7,418 bases of DNA from Trueperaceae bacterium (GCA_007130445.1 SLSM01000169.1:1-7418); one strand, 5' to 3'; numbered from the stretch's first letter, positions 1-6,297 are shown. Numbers and translations: made by a program. Notes: generated by a model from the sequence alone, not told the origin.

Positions 1-877
1 CGTCGACCGGCACGCGCGTGCCGTCCTCGCCGACGGGGTCCGCCGGCGGCGGGGCCAGCCGCACGAAGTGCCGGAGGAACACGTCGACCCCGAAGCTGGT
101 CAACACGCTGCCGAAGAACGCTGGCGACAGCGTCCCGGCCAGCACGCGCGCGGGGTCGAGCGGCTCGAGCAGCCCCTCGATGAGCTCGACGTGCTCGCGC
201 AGCGTGGCGTGCGCCTCGGCGCCGAGCGTCTCGGCGAGGCGCGGGTCGTCCACGCCGGCCACAGGCAGCGCGGTGGCGCGTTGGCCGCGCGCGCCGCGGT
301 CGTAGAGGTGCACCTCACGCTCCATGCGGTCGTACACGCCACGGAACGACGGACCCGAACCGATCGGCCAGGTGACCGGCGTCACCTGGATACCGAGCAC
401 GCGCTCGGTCTCTTCGAGCAGGTCGAACGGATCGAGCGCCGGCCGGTCGAGCTTGTTGACGAAGGTGAAGATCGGGATGCCGCGCCGGTGGCAGACCTCG
501 AACAGCTTGATCGTCTGCGCCTGCACGCCGCGCGCAGCGTCGAGCAGCACGACCGCCGCGTCGGCGGCGGTGAGGGTGCGGTACGTGTCCTCGCTGAAGT
601 CCTGGTGACCGGGCGTGTCGAGCAGGTTGAGCACGAACCCCTCGAACGGCACCTGTAGCGACGCCGACGAGACGCTGATCCCGCGCTCGCGTTCGAGCGC
701 CATGAAGTCGCTCGTGGCGCCCTTCCGGCCGGCCTTGCCGCCCACGATCCCCGCCTCGCGCAGCGCCCCGGTGTAGAGCAGCAACTGCTCCGTGAGCGTC
801 GTCTTCCCGGCATCAGGGTGCGACACGATCGCGAAGGTGCGGCGGCGGGCGGTCTCGTGCGAGAGGGTCGGGTCCAT
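1..877 (-). CDS. prfC: Peptide chain release factor 3 (RF3), N-terminal part, cut by left window edge
   Basis: RF3 is a cytoplasmic translational GTPase that removes RF1/RF2 from the ribosome after peptide release. The visible 292 codons begin at ATG 877-875 and run off the left edge, so the last roughly 240 residues of a family of about 530 are missing. GTPase motifs are in order: P-loop SHPDAGKT at residues 19-26, the switch region around RGIS at 66-69, DTPGH at 87-91 and NKLD at 141-144. DFSEDTYRTLT (93-103) and TWPIG (169-173) are typical of RF3 rather than EF-G or RF2. FFG and FGVD motifs near the visible end mark the start of domain II. The start fits the RF3 N-terminus, but no Shine-Dalgarno sequence precedes it; instead a perfect 15-base palindrome abuts the ATG. 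The gene is transcribed divergently from the M3 peptidase. RF3 identity is very secure. Confidence 0.96.
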   Translation of the reverse strand, partial: MDPTLSHETARRRTFAIVSHPDAGKTTLTEQLLLYTGALREAGIVGGKAGRKGATSDFMALERERGISVSSASLQVPFEGFVLNLLDTPGHQDFSEDTYRTLTAADAAVVLLDAARGVQAQTIKLFEVCHRRGIPIFTFVNKLDRPALDPFDLLEETERVLGIQVTPVTWPIGSGPSFRGVYDRMEREVHLYDRGARGQRATALPVAGVDDPRLAETLGAEAHATLREHVELIEGLLEPLDPARVLAGTLSPAFFGSVLTSFGVDVFLRHFVRLAPPPADPVGEDGTRVPVD

Positions 878-892
878 GGCAGTGGCACTGCC
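878..892. promoter_or_regulatory. Perfect 7-bp inverted repeat abutting the prfC start codon
   Basis: GGCAGTG-G-CACTGCC is a perfect inverted repeat with a one-base centre, directly next to the prfC ATG, where a Shine-Dalgarno sequence would normally lie. It could be a small dimeric operator or, in RNA, a short stem (the inner pairs would have to open) that affects initiation. No function can be assigned from sequence alone. Confidence 0.35.
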
Positions 893-928
893 GCGCACGG
901 GGCGTCCGGTGCGTCGACGGCGCGGGCG

Positions 929-937
929 AGCATAGCA
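929..937 (-). promoter_or_regulatory. Candidate extended -10 promoter for prfC
   Basis: Read on the minus strand the sequence is TGC-TATGCT, an extended -10 element (TGN plus TANNNT) 50 to 60 bases upstream of the prfC ATG, giving a predicted leader of about 45 bases. I see no convincing TTGACA-like -35 at the right spacing; extended -10 promoters can work without one. This is pattern inference only. Confidence 0.4.
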
Positions 938-983
938 GGCTCGTCGCGGGGCCGTGGAGCACCGTCCGCCGCGTCCGGCTCGG

Positions 984-989
984 GTACCC
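984..989 (+). promoter_or_regulatory. Candidate -10 element giving a near-leaderless transcript of the M3 peptidase
   Basis: TACCCT matches TANNNT and ends 8 bases before the ATG at 998. Transcription from it would start at or next to the start codon. That agrees with the absence of a Shine-Dalgarno sequence before this gene. Promoters with a -10 this close to the ATG are known in Deinococcus and actinobacteria. No clear -35 is visible. Confidence 0.3.
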
Positions 990-997
990 TTGACGGT

Positions 998-2821
998 ATG
1001 AGCACAGCCCACCTGCCCGCCCGCTCGGATGTCCCCGAGCACGACACCTGGGACCTGACCAGCCTGTACCCGGACGACGCCGCCTTCGACGCGGCGGTCA
1101 CGGCGACCGACGCCGCAGTGGCGGCGCTGGCGGCACGCCGCGGCGCTCTGGCCCCCACTGCGGCCACGCTCGAGACGACGCTCGCCGACCTGTCGTCCCT
1201 GACCGCGGCGATGTCTCGCGTGCATGCCTACGCCTCGCTCCCGACCAGCACCGACGAAGGCGACGAGGACGCGCGCCGACGCAGCGGGCGCACCGCGGCG
1301 CGCGTGTCGCGCTGGCGCGCCGCACTGGCGTTCGTACGCCCCGAGTTGCTGGCGCTCGCTCCCGAGACGAGGCGCGCCTTCGAGGCCGAGCGGCCGGCGC
1401 TGCTGCGCTACGCCCCCTACCTCGATCGCTTGGAGGCCGACAGGCCCTTCACGCTCGGCGACGAGGTCGAGGACGCCCTCGCCGAGTTCGGTGGGCCGCT
1501 CGGGCAGTTCGCTCGCGCCCGCAACACGCTCGTCGGCAGCGACGTGCGTTTCGAGCCGGTCCGAACCGAGGGGTCCGAGCGCGAGGTGGCGCCGTCGACC
1601 ATCCGCGGACTCGAGTCGGACCCGGACCGCGAGGTCCGGCGGCAGGCGTGGAGCCACTACGCGGACGGCTTCCTGGGCGTGCGCGACACCCTCGCGGAGC
1701 TCTACATGGGGATGGTGCAGACCACCTGCGCCGACGCCCGGGTGCGCGGCTACGACTCGGGCGAGGCGCGTGCGTTGGCGCGCCACCGTGTGGAGCCGAC
1801 CGTCCTGGACGCCACGCTGGAGGCGTTCACGCGCCGGCTGCCGGTCTGGCACCGCTACTGGGAAGCCCGCCGCCGGCTCGTGGGCGTCTCGCGCCTGGAG
1901 CCGTGGGACGTGTTCGCTCCGCTCGGTGACACCGTGCCCCACGTGCCCTATGAGCGCGCCGCCGCCTGGATCGTCGACAGCTCCGCCCCGCTGGGCGAGG
2001 CCTACCAGGCGCACCTGCGCCGCGGCCTGCTGGAGGAGCGTTGGGTCGACAAGCCCGCCAACGCCGGCAAGCGCGACGGCGCCTTCTGCTCCTCGACGCC
2101 CGGCGCGCCGCACCCGTTCGTGTTCGTCAGCTACACCGACGACCTGAACGCGGCCTCGACGCTGGCGCACGAGTTCGGCCACGCCATGCACGCGGTGCTC
2201 TCGCATGCCGAGCAGGACCCGCTCGACGGCGTCGGCGCGCTGTCGATGACGGTGGCCGAGACGGCCTCGAACGGCCAGCAGGCCCTGATGCGCGCGCACC
2301 TGTTCGCCGACGAGGCGGCCGCCGACCCCGACCTGGAGCTGGCGGTGCTCGACGAGGCGCTGCTCAACTTCCACCGCTACTTCTTCGTGATGCCGACGCT
2401 CGTACGCTTCGAGCGTGAGGTCCACGATCGCGTCTGGCGCGGCGACGTCCCCACCGGTCGCGAGCTGACGACGCTGATGCGCGACCTCTTCCAGGAGGGG
2501 TACGGCGACGCGATCGAGGCCAGCGATCGCGTCGGCATCGCCTGGGCGCAGTTCGTACACCTCACGGTGCCCTTCTACACCTTCCAGTACGCGGTCGGGA
2601 TCGCGGCGTCGGCGGCCCTCACGGCACGCATCGTCGCCGGCGAGGCCGGTGCGGCCCAGGTGTACCTGGACTTCCTGCGCGCCGGAGCCTCGGTGAAGCC
2701 GACCGAGCTGTTCGCGCACGCCGGCCTCGAGGTCGCCACGCCCGCGCCGGTCGACGCGGCGTTCGACGTGGTCGAGGGCTTCGTCGCCAGGCTCGAGACG
2801 ATCGCGGCGGCGCGAGGCTGA
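998..2821 (+). CDS. M3 family oligoendopeptidase (PepF-like)
   Basis: A 607-residue cytosolic zinc metallopeptidase that cleaves short peptides, the usual length for the PepF/oligoendopeptidase F branch of family M3. The zinc site is HEFGH at residues 391-395, with the third ligand probably Glu421 in the ETAS motif. A SYTDDLNAAST-like segment precedes the zinc site. The C-terminal FYTFQYAVG motif, starting near residue 526, matches the family's substrate-binding FY..QYA.G region. The N-terminus (DTWDLTSLYPDD) is the typical PepF opening. I chose ATG 998 because the family homology begins at once; the frame is open upstream to 818, but that stretch overlaps the prfC promoter and start and looks non-coding. 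No signal peptide is seen. The gene is followed after two bases by the M23 gene, so co-transcription is likely. Family assignment is secure; exact peptide specificity is not. Confidence 0.95.
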   Translation: MSTAHLPARSDVPEHDTWDLTSLYPDDAAFDAAVTATDAAVAALAARRGALAPTAATLETTLADLSSLTAAMSRVHAYASLPTSTDEGDEDARRRSGRTAARVSRWRAALAFVRPELLALAPETRRAFEAERPALLRYAPYLDRLEADRPFTLGDEVEDALAEFGGPLGQFARARNTLVGSDVRFEPVRTEGSEREVAPSTIRGLESDPDREVRRQAWSHYADGFLGVRDTLAELYMGMVQTTCADARVRGYDSGEARALARHRVEPTVLDATLEAFTRRLPVWHRYWEARRRLVGVSRLEPWDVFAPLGDTVPHVPYERAAAWIVDSSAPLGEAYQAHLRRGLLEERWVDKPANAGKRDGAFCSSTPGAPHPFVFVSYTDDLNAASTLAHEFGHAMHAVLSHAEQDPLDGVGALSMTVAETASNGQQALMRAHLFADEAAADPDLELAVLDEALLNFHRYFFVMPTLVRFEREVHDRVWRGDVPTGRELTTLMRDLFQEGYGDAIEASDRVGIAWAQFVHLTVPFYTFQYAVGIAASAALTARIVAGEAGAAQVYLDFLRAGASVKPTELFAHAGLEVATPAPVDAAFDVVEGFVARLETIAAARG

Positions 2822-2823
2822 GC

Positions 2824-3516
2824 GTGACTGAGCGCTCGGGCTGGTCTCGCACGGCTGCGTTGGTGCGGGCGCTCGCCCTCGGCGCAGCGATCGCGCTCGG
2901 CGCCGCGTGGGCCCAGACGCTCCCCGACCCGTCCTGGCCCGACCTGGAACCGGCCTTCGTCGACCACGTGTGCCCGCCGTCCGACAACCCTCCCGTCGCC
3001 CGCACCGAGGCGGAGCGGGCGCGCTTCGAGATGCGCGCGCGCTATCGCACCGTGATGCCGGCCTTCTACGCCAAGGTCGGGCCGGTGCCGGACGCGCTGC
3101 TGTTGATGCCCGTGCAGGGCGTGCGAGTGTCGCAGGTGACCGACACCTGGCAGGCGCCGCGCGGTGGCGGTCGCCTGCACGACGGGCAGGACATCTTCGC
3201 GCCGGTCGGCACGCCGGTGCGCTCCGCCACGGCGGGCTTCGTGTACCGCATCGACGACCTCAGCCTCGGCGGTCTCACCGTCACGATCATCGGCGACGGC
3301 TACAAGCGCTACTTCTACACGCATTTCGACCGCGTGCCCGACGACCTGCTCGAGGGGCAGCGCGTCACGACCGACACGGTCATCGGGTTCGTCGGCACCA
3401 GCGGCAACGCGGCGGGGACGCCGCCGCACCTGCACTTCGGCGTGTACGCGGGCGACCCGTGGGCGTGCGAGTGGAGGGCGATCGACCCGCTGCCGCGCCT
3501 CGTCGATCGGAACTGA
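2824..3516 (+). CDS. Secreted M23 (LytM-type) metallopeptidase
   Basis: A 230-residue predicted exported zinc endopeptidase of the LytM/lysostaphin type, a family that cuts peptidoglycan cross-links or regulates amidases at the envelope. The start is GTG, two bases after the M3 stop, with GAGG at 2814-2817 spaced six bases away inside the end of the upstream gene. Residues 1-30 form a signal peptide: arginine-containing N-region, Ala/Leu-rich core, probable cleavage at AWA|QT. The M23 domain follows from about residue 95. It has the zinc ligands His119 and Asp123 (HDGQD), His167 in YTHFD, and HLH at 202-204, so all active-site residues are present. Residues 31-90 are a short lead region without a recognised domain. 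No coiled coil or second cell-wall-binding domain is seen, so its site of action is inferred only from the signal peptide. Confidence 0.92.
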   Translation: MTERSGWSRTAALVRALALGAAIALGAAWAQTLPDPSWPDLEPAFVDHVCPPSDNPPVARTEAERARFEMRARYRTVMPAFYAKVGPVPDALLLMPVQGVRVSQVTDTWQAPRGGGRLHDGQDIFAPVGTPVRSATAGFVYRIDDLSLGGLTVTIIGDGYKRYFYTHFDRVPDDLLEGQRVTTDTVIGFVGTSGNAAGTPPHLHFGVYAGDPWACEWRAIDPLPRLVDRN

Positions 3517-3524
3517 GCAGCCTG

Positions 3525-3634
3525 TGGGGTCGTTGTCAAGCTGGTCGCTTGCTTTCTCGGGCGCGACGGGTGCTTCGCTCGCCGGTGGTGCTGGTGAGCG
3601 TGGATGTGGTGTGGGTGGTGACGGGCCCGCGGTC
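3525..3634 (-). repeat. Repeat copy A: orphan C-terminal tail of an IS110-type transposase
   Basis: This 110-base stretch aligns without gaps to 5344-5453 at a constant offset of 1819 bases. By hand count 81 of 110 positions are identical. Minus-strand translation of both copies gives a Pro/Ala-rich tail (TPxPRxPAPPASExPV) ending in LDN. The tail of copy B continues in frame from a recognisable IS110-family transposase, so copy A is most simply the leftover 3' end of a relative of that element. No catalytic domain precedes it here. The homology starts eight bases after the M23 stop codon. It is too diverged to be a recent duplication. The start and end are approximate, set where identity fades. 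Confidence 0.65.
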
Positions 3635-3773
3635 ACCTCGCTGGCTCGACCTAGCGTGCAACCGGGCACGTCGTAGCCGTCCTCATCCGAGCGTGGTGGG
3701 GAGGTTGGCGGGGCGCCCAGGCGCAGCGTCGGGTTCTACTCAAGGGGCTATCGGGTTCGCCTCGCCGCCTGGA
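3635..3773. other. Unassigned stretch between the IS tail and the HepT remnant
   Basis: I recognise no gene here on either strand. It is presumably mobile-element or rearrangement debris. TCAAGGGGCT at 3740-3749 repeats the ten bases at 5355-5364, which lie at the edge of the decayed IS110 element. That suggests another element end or breakpoint close to where the HepT homology stops. Confidence 0.4.
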
Positions 3774-3941
3774 GTGCTTCGCCGTCTCGCACATCCGCAG
3801 CAGGTTCAGGGCGAGCGCGTCCTGGCGGCGCTGATCGACCGTCAACTCGCGGCCGTCGCTGCCGTACTCCTCAGGCACCCGCTCCCGGCAGCGCTCGATC
3901 GAGGCTGCCTTGTCGATCACGACGTCATCCGCCGTGGACAC
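3774..3941 (-). pseudogene. Truncated HepT-like (DUF86) toxin gene, N-terminal half only
   Basis: About 56 codons from GTG 3941-3939 read as the N-terminal half of the HepT/DUF86 family. Diagnostic blocks are DDVVIDKAASIERC, ERVPEEYG, and RQDALALNLLRMCE, which match the family patterns (NKxxxIERCxxRvxEEY and RQDxxxLNLQRACE). HepT proteins are small (about 140 residues) and form type VII toxin-antitoxin pairs with the nucleotidyltransferase antitoxin MntA. The RX4-6H catalytic motif lies in the C-terminal half, and that half is absent: homology ends at about 3774 and an unrelated reading to a stop follows. No MntA partner is visible in the 111 bases upstream. The frame is open further upstream to ATG 4019, but homology starts close to 3941. 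I infer a toxin gene cut by a rearrangement or insertion. Family recognition is fairly strong; the start codon is tentative. Confidence 0.72.
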
Positions 3942-3989
3942 GTCCCCGCTCACGGAGGCCCCGGGAGATACCCGCCGCTTCTCGACGCG

Positions 3990-3998
3990 TGCTACACT
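3990..3998 (+). promoter_or_regulatory. Candidate extended -10 promoter of the S41-like gene
   Basis: TGC-TACACT is an extended -10 element 54 bases before the ATG at 4053, predicting a leader of about 45 to 50 bases. It lies in the gap between the divergent HepT remnant and the S41-like gene, where a promoter for an autonomous gene is expected. A -35 box is not evident. The same TGC-TANNCT form occurs upstream of prfC. Confidence 0.45.
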
Positions 3999-4043
3999 CC
4001 CACGCGATCGGAAAATCACGCGCTGCGCGCGAATCGTGGATGT

Positions 4044-4048
4044 GGAGG
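4044..4048 (+). promoter_or_regulatory. Ribosome binding site of the S41-like gene
   Basis: GGAGG lies four bases before ATG 4053. The frame is open far upstream, to 2907, through unrelated sequence. This site, together with the signal peptide that begins at once, decides the start. Confidence 0.75.
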
Positions 4049-4052
4049 CGCC

Positions 4053-5333
4053 ATGAACGTCAAGGTGATGCTCGTCATCGTCGCCGTCGTGTTCGCCGCG
4101 GCTCGGTCACAGGAGGCGACCGTGCTTCCGTGCGCTCCCTGGCAAGCCTTCGATGGGTCGCTTGAGCCGACCTCGGCGCTTGGCGAGGACGAACGGACGT
4201 GGCTCATCGATGACGCCCTCTTCAGCGTCGAGCGGCTGCACGTGGACCCTGGGTTCGATGGGGTCGACCTCGTCGACCTGCGTCAGGCCTACGAGCCACG
4301 GATCGCTTCTGTGCGCTACGACCACGAGGTGTATGCGCTCGTGCAGGAGATGCTGGCCTGGGTGGACGGCGCCGTGCTGAGCCGCGAGGAGCGCGGGCGG
4401 CTCATCGCGCGTGCGTCCTACACCGGCGTCGGCGTGCACGTGAGCAGCTTGTCCGATGGTCAGGTGCTCGCCATCAACCGCGTCTACCCGGGGTCGCCTG
4501 CGGAGGTCGCGGGGTTGGCTCGGGGCGACCGCATCATCGCCGTCGATCGGCGCACCGCGTGTCCGTACCCGATGGACATTTTGGGTCCCGCGGGAACGGA
4601 CGTGATCCTGACGGTCGCTTCTCCAGGCCAGTCGCAACGCGAGGTGACGATCACGCGCTCTGTCATCGAGCCGATCGCTGCTCCGCGGGTCCTGAGTCTC
4701 GATGACCACGGCATCGTGTACCTGTGGCCCGGAAACATGTCTGGGTCAGGTCCACTCATGACCGCGTCAGGTCAACTCGAGGCCATCCGCGCGGCTCTTG
4801 ACGAGGTCGGAGCGTTCGATGCGCCTGACGCCCTGGACGGTCTCGTTGTCGATCTGCGGGGTGCGGTCGGAGAGGATTCGCTGGCCTTCTCCGCCATGCG
4901 TGGCTTCGCGGGCTGGTTCGTCGACGGTGCACTCTGGAACCTGGTTGGGCGGTCGGGGCGCTCCTCCGTGCCGTCGATCGCCCAACCAGAGCGTCTCGAT
5001 GGCGTTTCGCTCGTCATCCTGGTCGACGCCTCGACGGGCAACATGTACGCGATCTTCGCTGCCGCCCTGCAGGAACGAGGACGTGCGCTGATCGTCGGAG
5101 AGCCGGTGAGCGTCTCGTGGCGGTCCTACAGAGACGAGCGGTTGTGGAACGACTCGGTGATCGTCGTTCCGAACTCGGAGGTCGAGTTGCTCGACGGCTC
5201 GAGGCCACGCCAGAGCGGTTTCAGGCCCGACAGCATCATGACCGTGGACTGGCGCGACTTCTCGGAGCGTGACGATCCGTATGTCGCCGAAGCGATCCGG
5301 CTCATCCGAACCGCGGGCATCGGCACCGACTGA
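4053..5333 (+). CDS. Secreted PDZ plus S41-peptidase-like protein, probably catalytically inactive
   Basis: A 426-residue protein with the layout of carboxy-terminal processing peptidases (CtpA/Prc, family S41). Residues 1-20 are a hydrophobic signal sequence (MLVIVAVVFAAA). A helical region (45-120) is followed by a PDZ domain at about 124-200 (GVGV near 125-128; GSPAEVAGLARGDRIIAVD at 147-165) and an S41 core at about 220-415. Core landmarks are LDGLVVDLRG (261-270), VILVD (321-325), FAAALQERGRALIVGEP (335-351) and a VxVPNSEV strand near 371-377. Aligned without gaps to the S41 block (SASAS...ALQ...RALVGE.TFGKG), the nucleophilic Ser becomes Asn330 (TGNMY, 328-332) and the general-base Lys becomes Ser355 (VSVSW, 352-356). 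I infer a pseudoprotease that still binds peptides. The gene is intact, has its own promoter and RBS, and lies between IS110 fragments. It uses A/T-ending codons more freely than its neighbours, which suggests separate ancestry. A divergent active branch of S41 remains possible. Confidence 0.82.
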   Translation: MNVKVMLVIVAVVFAAARSQEATVLPCAPWQAFDGSLEPTSALGEDERTWLIDDALFSVERLHVDPGFDGVDLVDLRQAYEPRIASVRYDHEVYALVQEMLAWVDGAVLSREERGRLIARASYTGVGVHVSSLSDGQVLAINRVYPGSPAEVAGLARGDRIIAVDRRTACPYPMDILGPAGTDVILTVASPGQSQREVTITRSVIEPIAAPRVLSLDDHGIVYLWPGNMSGSGPLMTASGQLEAIRAALDEVGAFDAPDALDGLVVDLRGAVGEDSLAFSAMRGFAGWFVDGALWNLVGRSGRSSVPSIAQPERLDGVSLVILVDASTGNMYAIFAAALQERGRALIVGEPVSVSWRSYRDERLWNDSVIVVPNSEVELLDGSRPRQSGFRPDSIMTVDWRDFSERDDPYVAEAIRLIRTAGIGTD

Positions 5334-5343
5334 GCGAAATCTA

Positions 5344-5453
5344 TGAGGTTGTTGTCAAGGGGCTGTTCTTGGGTGTTGGGCGTGACGGGGTTCTCGCTCG
5401 CCGGTGGTGCTGGCGCGCGTGGTTTGGGTGTTGGTGGTGGCAGGCCCGCGATC
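5344..5453 (-). repeat. Repeat copy B: C-terminal tail of the IS110 pseudogene
   Basis: This is the partner of repeat copy A, at an offset of exactly 1819 bases with no indels. It includes a nine-base perfect block (GTTGTCAAG) and a longer one (TCGCTCGCCGGTGGTGCTGG). It starts about ten bases after the stop codon of the S41-like gene, as copy A starts eight bases after the M23 stop. Both copies have the same orientation and keep the same minus-strand reading frame, so the homology reflects coding tails. Confidence 0.7.
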
Positions 5454-6073
5454 GCTGCCGGGTCAGCGCCGACGGTGATGGTGGCTGTGGTGGTGCTTCG
5501 GGCGGGCGCGTGCGCCGCGGGCCAGGCGCACAACAGCAGGTCCCGCAGGCTCTGCCGGGAGGCGGTGGCGCACGTGCGTTGCTGAACGCTGTGGATGCCG
5601 AGGTGCCGCAACCTGGCCCAGGCGGCCTCGGGTCGGTAGCGCACGACGCAGCGGCGCTCGCTGGTGAGGCGCGCGATCACCATGGGGTCGCGATGGGCGC
5701 TGCGTTCGCGGGTGTCGTCATCCCCTTCGCGAATGCGTGCGACCAGCACAGGGTTGACGCGCGCCAGCTCGAGTGCGTTGTCGCGGGCGTGCTGCAGCAG
5801 CCGCTTCCAGCGACGACCTGTCGTTTCGCAGGCCAGCACGATGCGCTCGAAGCCCGTTTCGCGCGCCACTCTTGCGGCCTACGCCAGCGCCTGGATGGCG
5901 TGCCAGACGTTGCCGCGAGTCATCTGGCGATCGAGGACGCGAGCTTGGTGATCGGTGACCACCAACGCGTGCTTGTCATCGCTGAGATCGATGCCGACGA
6001 TCGCGGCATCGAACGGAACCAAGGCACGCCACGACGTCAGGTGCGCATGACGCCGCTCCAGACCGACCGACAC
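5345..6073 (-). pseudogene. Decayed IS110-family transposase (DEDD type)
   Basis: An IS110-family recombinase in ruins, read on the minus strand. The N-terminal part from GTG 6073 carries LVPFDAAIVGIDLS, with the first catalytic Asp at 5989-5987. An amber TAG at 5881-5879 follows QALA; the same frame then resumes and runs through the CETTG motif (Glu at 5827-5825), VNP, SAHRDPMVIARL, and RLRHLG...LRDLLLCAWPA, ending near 5513. The family's (T/S)DxxDA motif reads SAHRDP here, so one catalytic Asp is Ala. The following IS116/IS110/IS902 domain, with its serine-containing catalytic region, is absent; sequence jumps to the Pro-rich C-terminal tail that matches repeat copy A. The amber codon, lost Asp and missing domain make it inactive. 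The true start is unsure: ATG 6094 is out of frame, so a start-proximal frameshift is possible. Confidence 0.82.
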
Positions 6074-6272
6074 GAACGTGAGACCTACCAGCCATGACGA
6101 CCTCCCTTCGGGAGGGCACCACCCAGGAGACCACCCTGAACGAGGCAACCACCCGCAGGCGATCACCCCGTCCGGGCTCCGACTTTGGGCCTGCCCCGCG
6201 CGTGCGCCCCCCGGCGCGCCTGCGCGCCTCCCGCTGCCCGGCTGGGCACGGGGACGTATTGACCTTGCCCGC
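6074..6272. other. Non-coding stretch between the IS110 remnant and ppdK, with hairpin and repeated motif
   Basis: No protein-coding gene is supported here. It holds a perfect 6-bp stem with triloop (CCTCCC-TTC-GGGAGG, 6101-6115) and three ACCACCC motifs at 6118, 6130 and 6148, with a fourth at 6275. A very GC-rich block lies at about 6195-6235. It is next to the 5' side of the IS110 transposase remnant, where elements of the IS110 group keep their non-coding left end, which encodes the bridge RNA in the characterised cases. It may hold a relic of that end. It also carries the leader or promoter of ppdK; I find no convincing -35/-10 pair. Confidence 0.35.
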
Positions 6273-6273
6273 G

Positions 6274-6297
6274 CACCACCCATGGGGGACGGTGGTG
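6274..6297 (+). promoter_or_regulatory. Leader hairpin just upstream of the ppdK ribosome binding site
   Basis: CACCACC and GGTGGTG form a perfect 7-bp stem around a ten-base loop (CATGGGGGAC), ending three bases before the ppdK Shine-Dalgarno sequence. It has no U-tract, so it is not an intrinsic terminator. A role in translation or mRNA stability of ppdK is possible but inferred. Confidence 0.35.

Noticed and set aside
68..658. 196-codon plus-strand open frame opposite prfC
   Set aside because: Mirror frame of the prfC coding sequence, no domain or RBS.
818..997. N-terminal extension of the M3 peptidase to 818
   Set aside because: It overlaps the start and promoter of prfC and translates to Gly/Ala/Ser-rich sequence unlike the family; PepF homology begins at 998.
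2575..3669. 364-codon minus-strand open frame opposite the M23 gene
   Set aside because: Antisense shadow with His/Arg/Ala-rich translation. Only its first part (3525-3634) has meaning, as the transposase tail.
2907..4052. Long plus-strand open frame upstream of and continuous with the S41-like gene
   Set aside because: It crosses the M23 gene in another frame, gives Arg/Ala-rich low-complexity translation, and has no domain; the RBS and signal peptide place the real start at 4053.
5333..5400. TTGACA on the minus strand at the edge of the IS remnant as an outward promoter
   Set aside because: No TANNNT-like hexamer occurs at 16-18 bases from it; the match is better explained as coding for the LDN tail.
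6259..6264. TTGACC as a -35 box for ppdK
   Set aside because: The sequence 17 bases downstream (ATGGGG) is not a credible -10, so no promoter is called.
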